A stretch of 7,142 bases of DNA, taken from NCBI GenBank assembly GCA_030608245.1, contig JAUWEO010000091.1, positions 1-7,142 of the forward strand, written 5' to 3'. This document shows positions 5,854 through 7,142 of this stretch, in pieces. Under the pieces are notes generated by a model. That model made no database searches. It had not been told where the DNA came from and was given only the letters and a program-made list of their open reading frames with translations. This stretch comes from Candidatus Latescibacterota bacterium. Its GTDB lineage: Bacteria > Latescibacterota > MVCY01. The position numbers and the translations under genes are program-made. Each line of letters starts with the position of its first letter. The first letter of the stretch is position 1.

Positions 5854-6555
5854 CTATATTTTTTGGCCGAGTTCTGAGGTGATAATTATCGCCTCAGCTA
5901 TCTCTCTCATTGTCTTGCGATTATCCATGCTCGCCTTTTGAATATAGCGAAATGCTTCCTGCTCGGAACACCTCCTCTGTTTCATCAATATCCCCTTGGC
6001 TCGGTCCACATATTTACGGGTTTCCAACTCTTCTCTGATGACTCTTGACTGAACCATCAGTTCTGCATTTTCTATCACGATCGTCGCTTGATTGGCCACC
6101 GTGGTCAAGATTTTTGTCTCTCTATCGGTAAACCTATGAGGTGTTGAGGTATAGCTATTCAAGACCCCAATCACCCTACCTTTGACACATAACGGGACAG
6201 ATAGAAGGGAACACAGGCCTTCTTTTTCGGCTATGCCTCGATTTATATAACGCTCATCCTTCTTCACATCCGCTACCACCACAGGAGAATTCTCCTTGGC
6301 CACTCGTCCGGCTATTCCTTGACCAAGTTTAATATTGGGTTTTCTATTATACTCCTGACTGACGGACTGGGTGGCACGAATAACCAGCTCCTGTTTCTTT
6401 TCATCTAACAACATCAGCGAACAGATCTTGGAGTTCATCACCTCTGCGGTGATGGTGACGATAAGCCGCAGAATATCATCAATATAAAGGTCGGATGTAA
6501 TCGCCTTGGCTATGTTCAAGAGTGCTTCAAGATGTCTATTATTAGGACTCCCCAA
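5854..6555 (-). CDS. GAF-ANTAR regulator, probable RNA-binding transcription antiterminator
   Basis: A 233-aa cytoplasmic protein. A GAF sensor domain spans about residues 10-165 (LGQGIAGRVA at 77-86; SLLSVPLCVKGRVIGVLNSY at 116-135), followed by a helical linker and an ANTAR domain at about 173-229 (YVDRAKGILMKQRR, SEQEAFRYIQKASM, TMREIAEAIIITSEL). There is no receiver or kinase domain, so control is probably by a small molecule bound to GAF rather than by phosphorylation. ANTAR domains bind paired hairpins in leader RNA and prevent termination; a matching target lies just downstream at 5794-5751. The likely start is TTG, with GGAG 8 bases upstream and no in-frame ATG or GTG after the preceding stop. 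It follows glutamate dehydrogenase by 45 bp, probably in one operon. The ligand cannot be read from sequence; ammonium, glutamine or 2-oxoglutarate status are guesses. Confidence 0.9.
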   Translation of the reverse strand: MGSPNNRHLEALLNIAKAITSDLYIDDILRLIVTITAEVMNSKICSLMLLDEKKQELVIRATQSVSQEYNRKPNIKLGQGIAGRVAKENSPVVVADVKKDERYINRGIAEKEGLCSLLSVPLCVKGRVIGVLNSYTSTPHRFTDRETKILTTVANQATIVIENAELMVQSRVIREELETRKYVDRAKGILMKQRRCSEQEAFRYIQKASMDNRKTMREIAEAIIITSELGQKI

Positions 6556-6600
6556 CGTGATGTCTCCATTTGCCGCGACTTCCCCGCCTTCATGCAGTTC

Positions 6601-7142
6601 TTACACCCAGCCGCGAAGTTTCATCGCTTTAGTTACTCGCTGAACCGCTACCACATAGGCTGCTTGTCGTGTGTTTATCCTGTACTTGCGAGAACAGTCT
6701 AATACCGAATGATAGGCGGCAGTCATCTTCTTGTCCAGTTGACGATGCACATCATCCTCATCCCAGTAATACATATACATGTTCTGCACCATCTCAAAAT
6801 ATGAAACAGTCACGCCTCCGGCATTGCAGAGAAAATCAGGTATTACATGGACACCGTTTTTGTAAAGGATCTCATCTGCCTCCGGGGTGGTGGGACCATT
6901 AGCTGCCTCAGCAACAATCTTTGCTTTTACACCAGGGGCGTTTTCTTCTGTTATGACGCCTTCCAAGGCAGCAGGCCAGAGTATATCCACTGGGAGCTCT
7001 AAAATCTCTTGGTTGGAGATAGATTTGCTGCCGGGAAAATTAACAACACTGCCAGTCTGAACTTTATGTTCGTAAACTACCTGAGGGTCAAGTCCTGTCT
7101 TGTTGATTATGCCTCCCTTAGTATCACTGACTGCCACTATGT
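6601..7142 (-). CDS. gdhA: Glutamate dehydrogenase, C-terminal part (5' end outside window)
   Basis: The reading frame is open to the window edge, and 180 complete codons are visible. It holds the C-terminal NAD(P)-binding domain of a Glu/Leu/Phe/Val dehydrogenase that interconverts 2-oxoglutarate plus ammonia and glutamate. Landmarks are SDTKGGI near the edge, LWPAALEGVIT, IVAEAANGPTTPEAD, and VIPDFLCNAGGVTVSYFEMVQN, which is highly conserved in hexameric enzymes. WDEDDVHRQLDKKM and a helical end terminating in KLRGWV follow. The GTG at 7137 is an internal Val codon, not a start, because the frame and homology continue upstream. Coenzyme choice cannot be judged because the key nucleotide-binding loop lies outside. 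It is followed by the GAF-ANTAR gene. Confidence 0.95.
   Translation of the reverse strand, partial: IVAVSDTKGGIINKTGLDPQVVYEHKVQTGSVVNFPGSKSISNQEILELPVDILWPAALEGVITEENAPGVKAKIVAEAANGPTTPEADEILYKNGVHVIPDFLCNAGGVTVSYFEMVQNMYMYYWDEDDVHRQLDKKMTAAYHSVLDCSRKYRINTRQAAYVVAVQRVTKAMKLRGWV

Noticed and set aside
7135..7137. GTG as the start of the dehydrogenase ORF
   Set aside because: Homology requires several hundred residues upstream and the frame stays open to the window edge, so this is an internal Val codon.

Overview
All well-supported genes lie on the minus strand and encode nitrogen assimilation, so the biological order runs from high to low coordinates. The organism looks like an anaerobic bacterium of moderate GC. 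It has strong Shine-Dalgarno sites, a near-consensus sigma70-type promoter, intrinsic terminators, a short alpha-type glutamine synthetase, and a split archaeal-type glutamate synthase with ferredoxin domains. ANTAR regulators next to such genes are familiar from Clostridia-like Firmicutes, but an uncultured candidate phylum is equally possible. The taxonomic call is inference only.

Layout, upstream to downstream on the minus strand. (1) 7142-6601: the C-terminal part of glutamate dehydrogenase, followed 45 bp later by a GAF-ANTAR regulator (6555-5854, TTG start). (2) 5853-5473: a 381-bp regulatory region with a TTGACA-17-TATATT promoter. Its predicted transcript starts almost at once with two small hairpins, each with a six-base loop having A at position 1 and G at position 4. 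The second overlaps a terminator. A second pair with the same loop rule and a second terminator follow. This is the architecture of an ANTAR-protein antitermination target, here apparently in tandem. A 68-codon ORF of uncertain reality overlaps it. (3) 5472-1: a probable operon of an FMN glutamate-synthase-family protein, a 57-aa Cys-rich protein, an unusually short GAF-ANTAR protein, glutamine synthetase (glnA), the glutaminase domain of glutamate synthase, and the ferredoxin/FMN domain of glutamate synthase (cut by the window edge).

Working model: GlnA makes glutamine. The separately encoded amidotransferase and FMN subunits turn glutamine plus 2-oxoglutarate into glutamate, and glutamate dehydrogenase gives an alternative route. 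The GAF-ANTAR protein would sense a small molecule through its GAF domain and bind the paired hairpins in the nascent leader RNA, preventing termination and switching on the GS/GOGAT operon. The regulator gene ends about 20 bp before the promoter it probably controls. The operon also carries a second ANTAR protein whose GAF domain lacks about 125 residues relative to the full-length one.

No tRNA, rRNA, CRISPR array or mobile element is visible.
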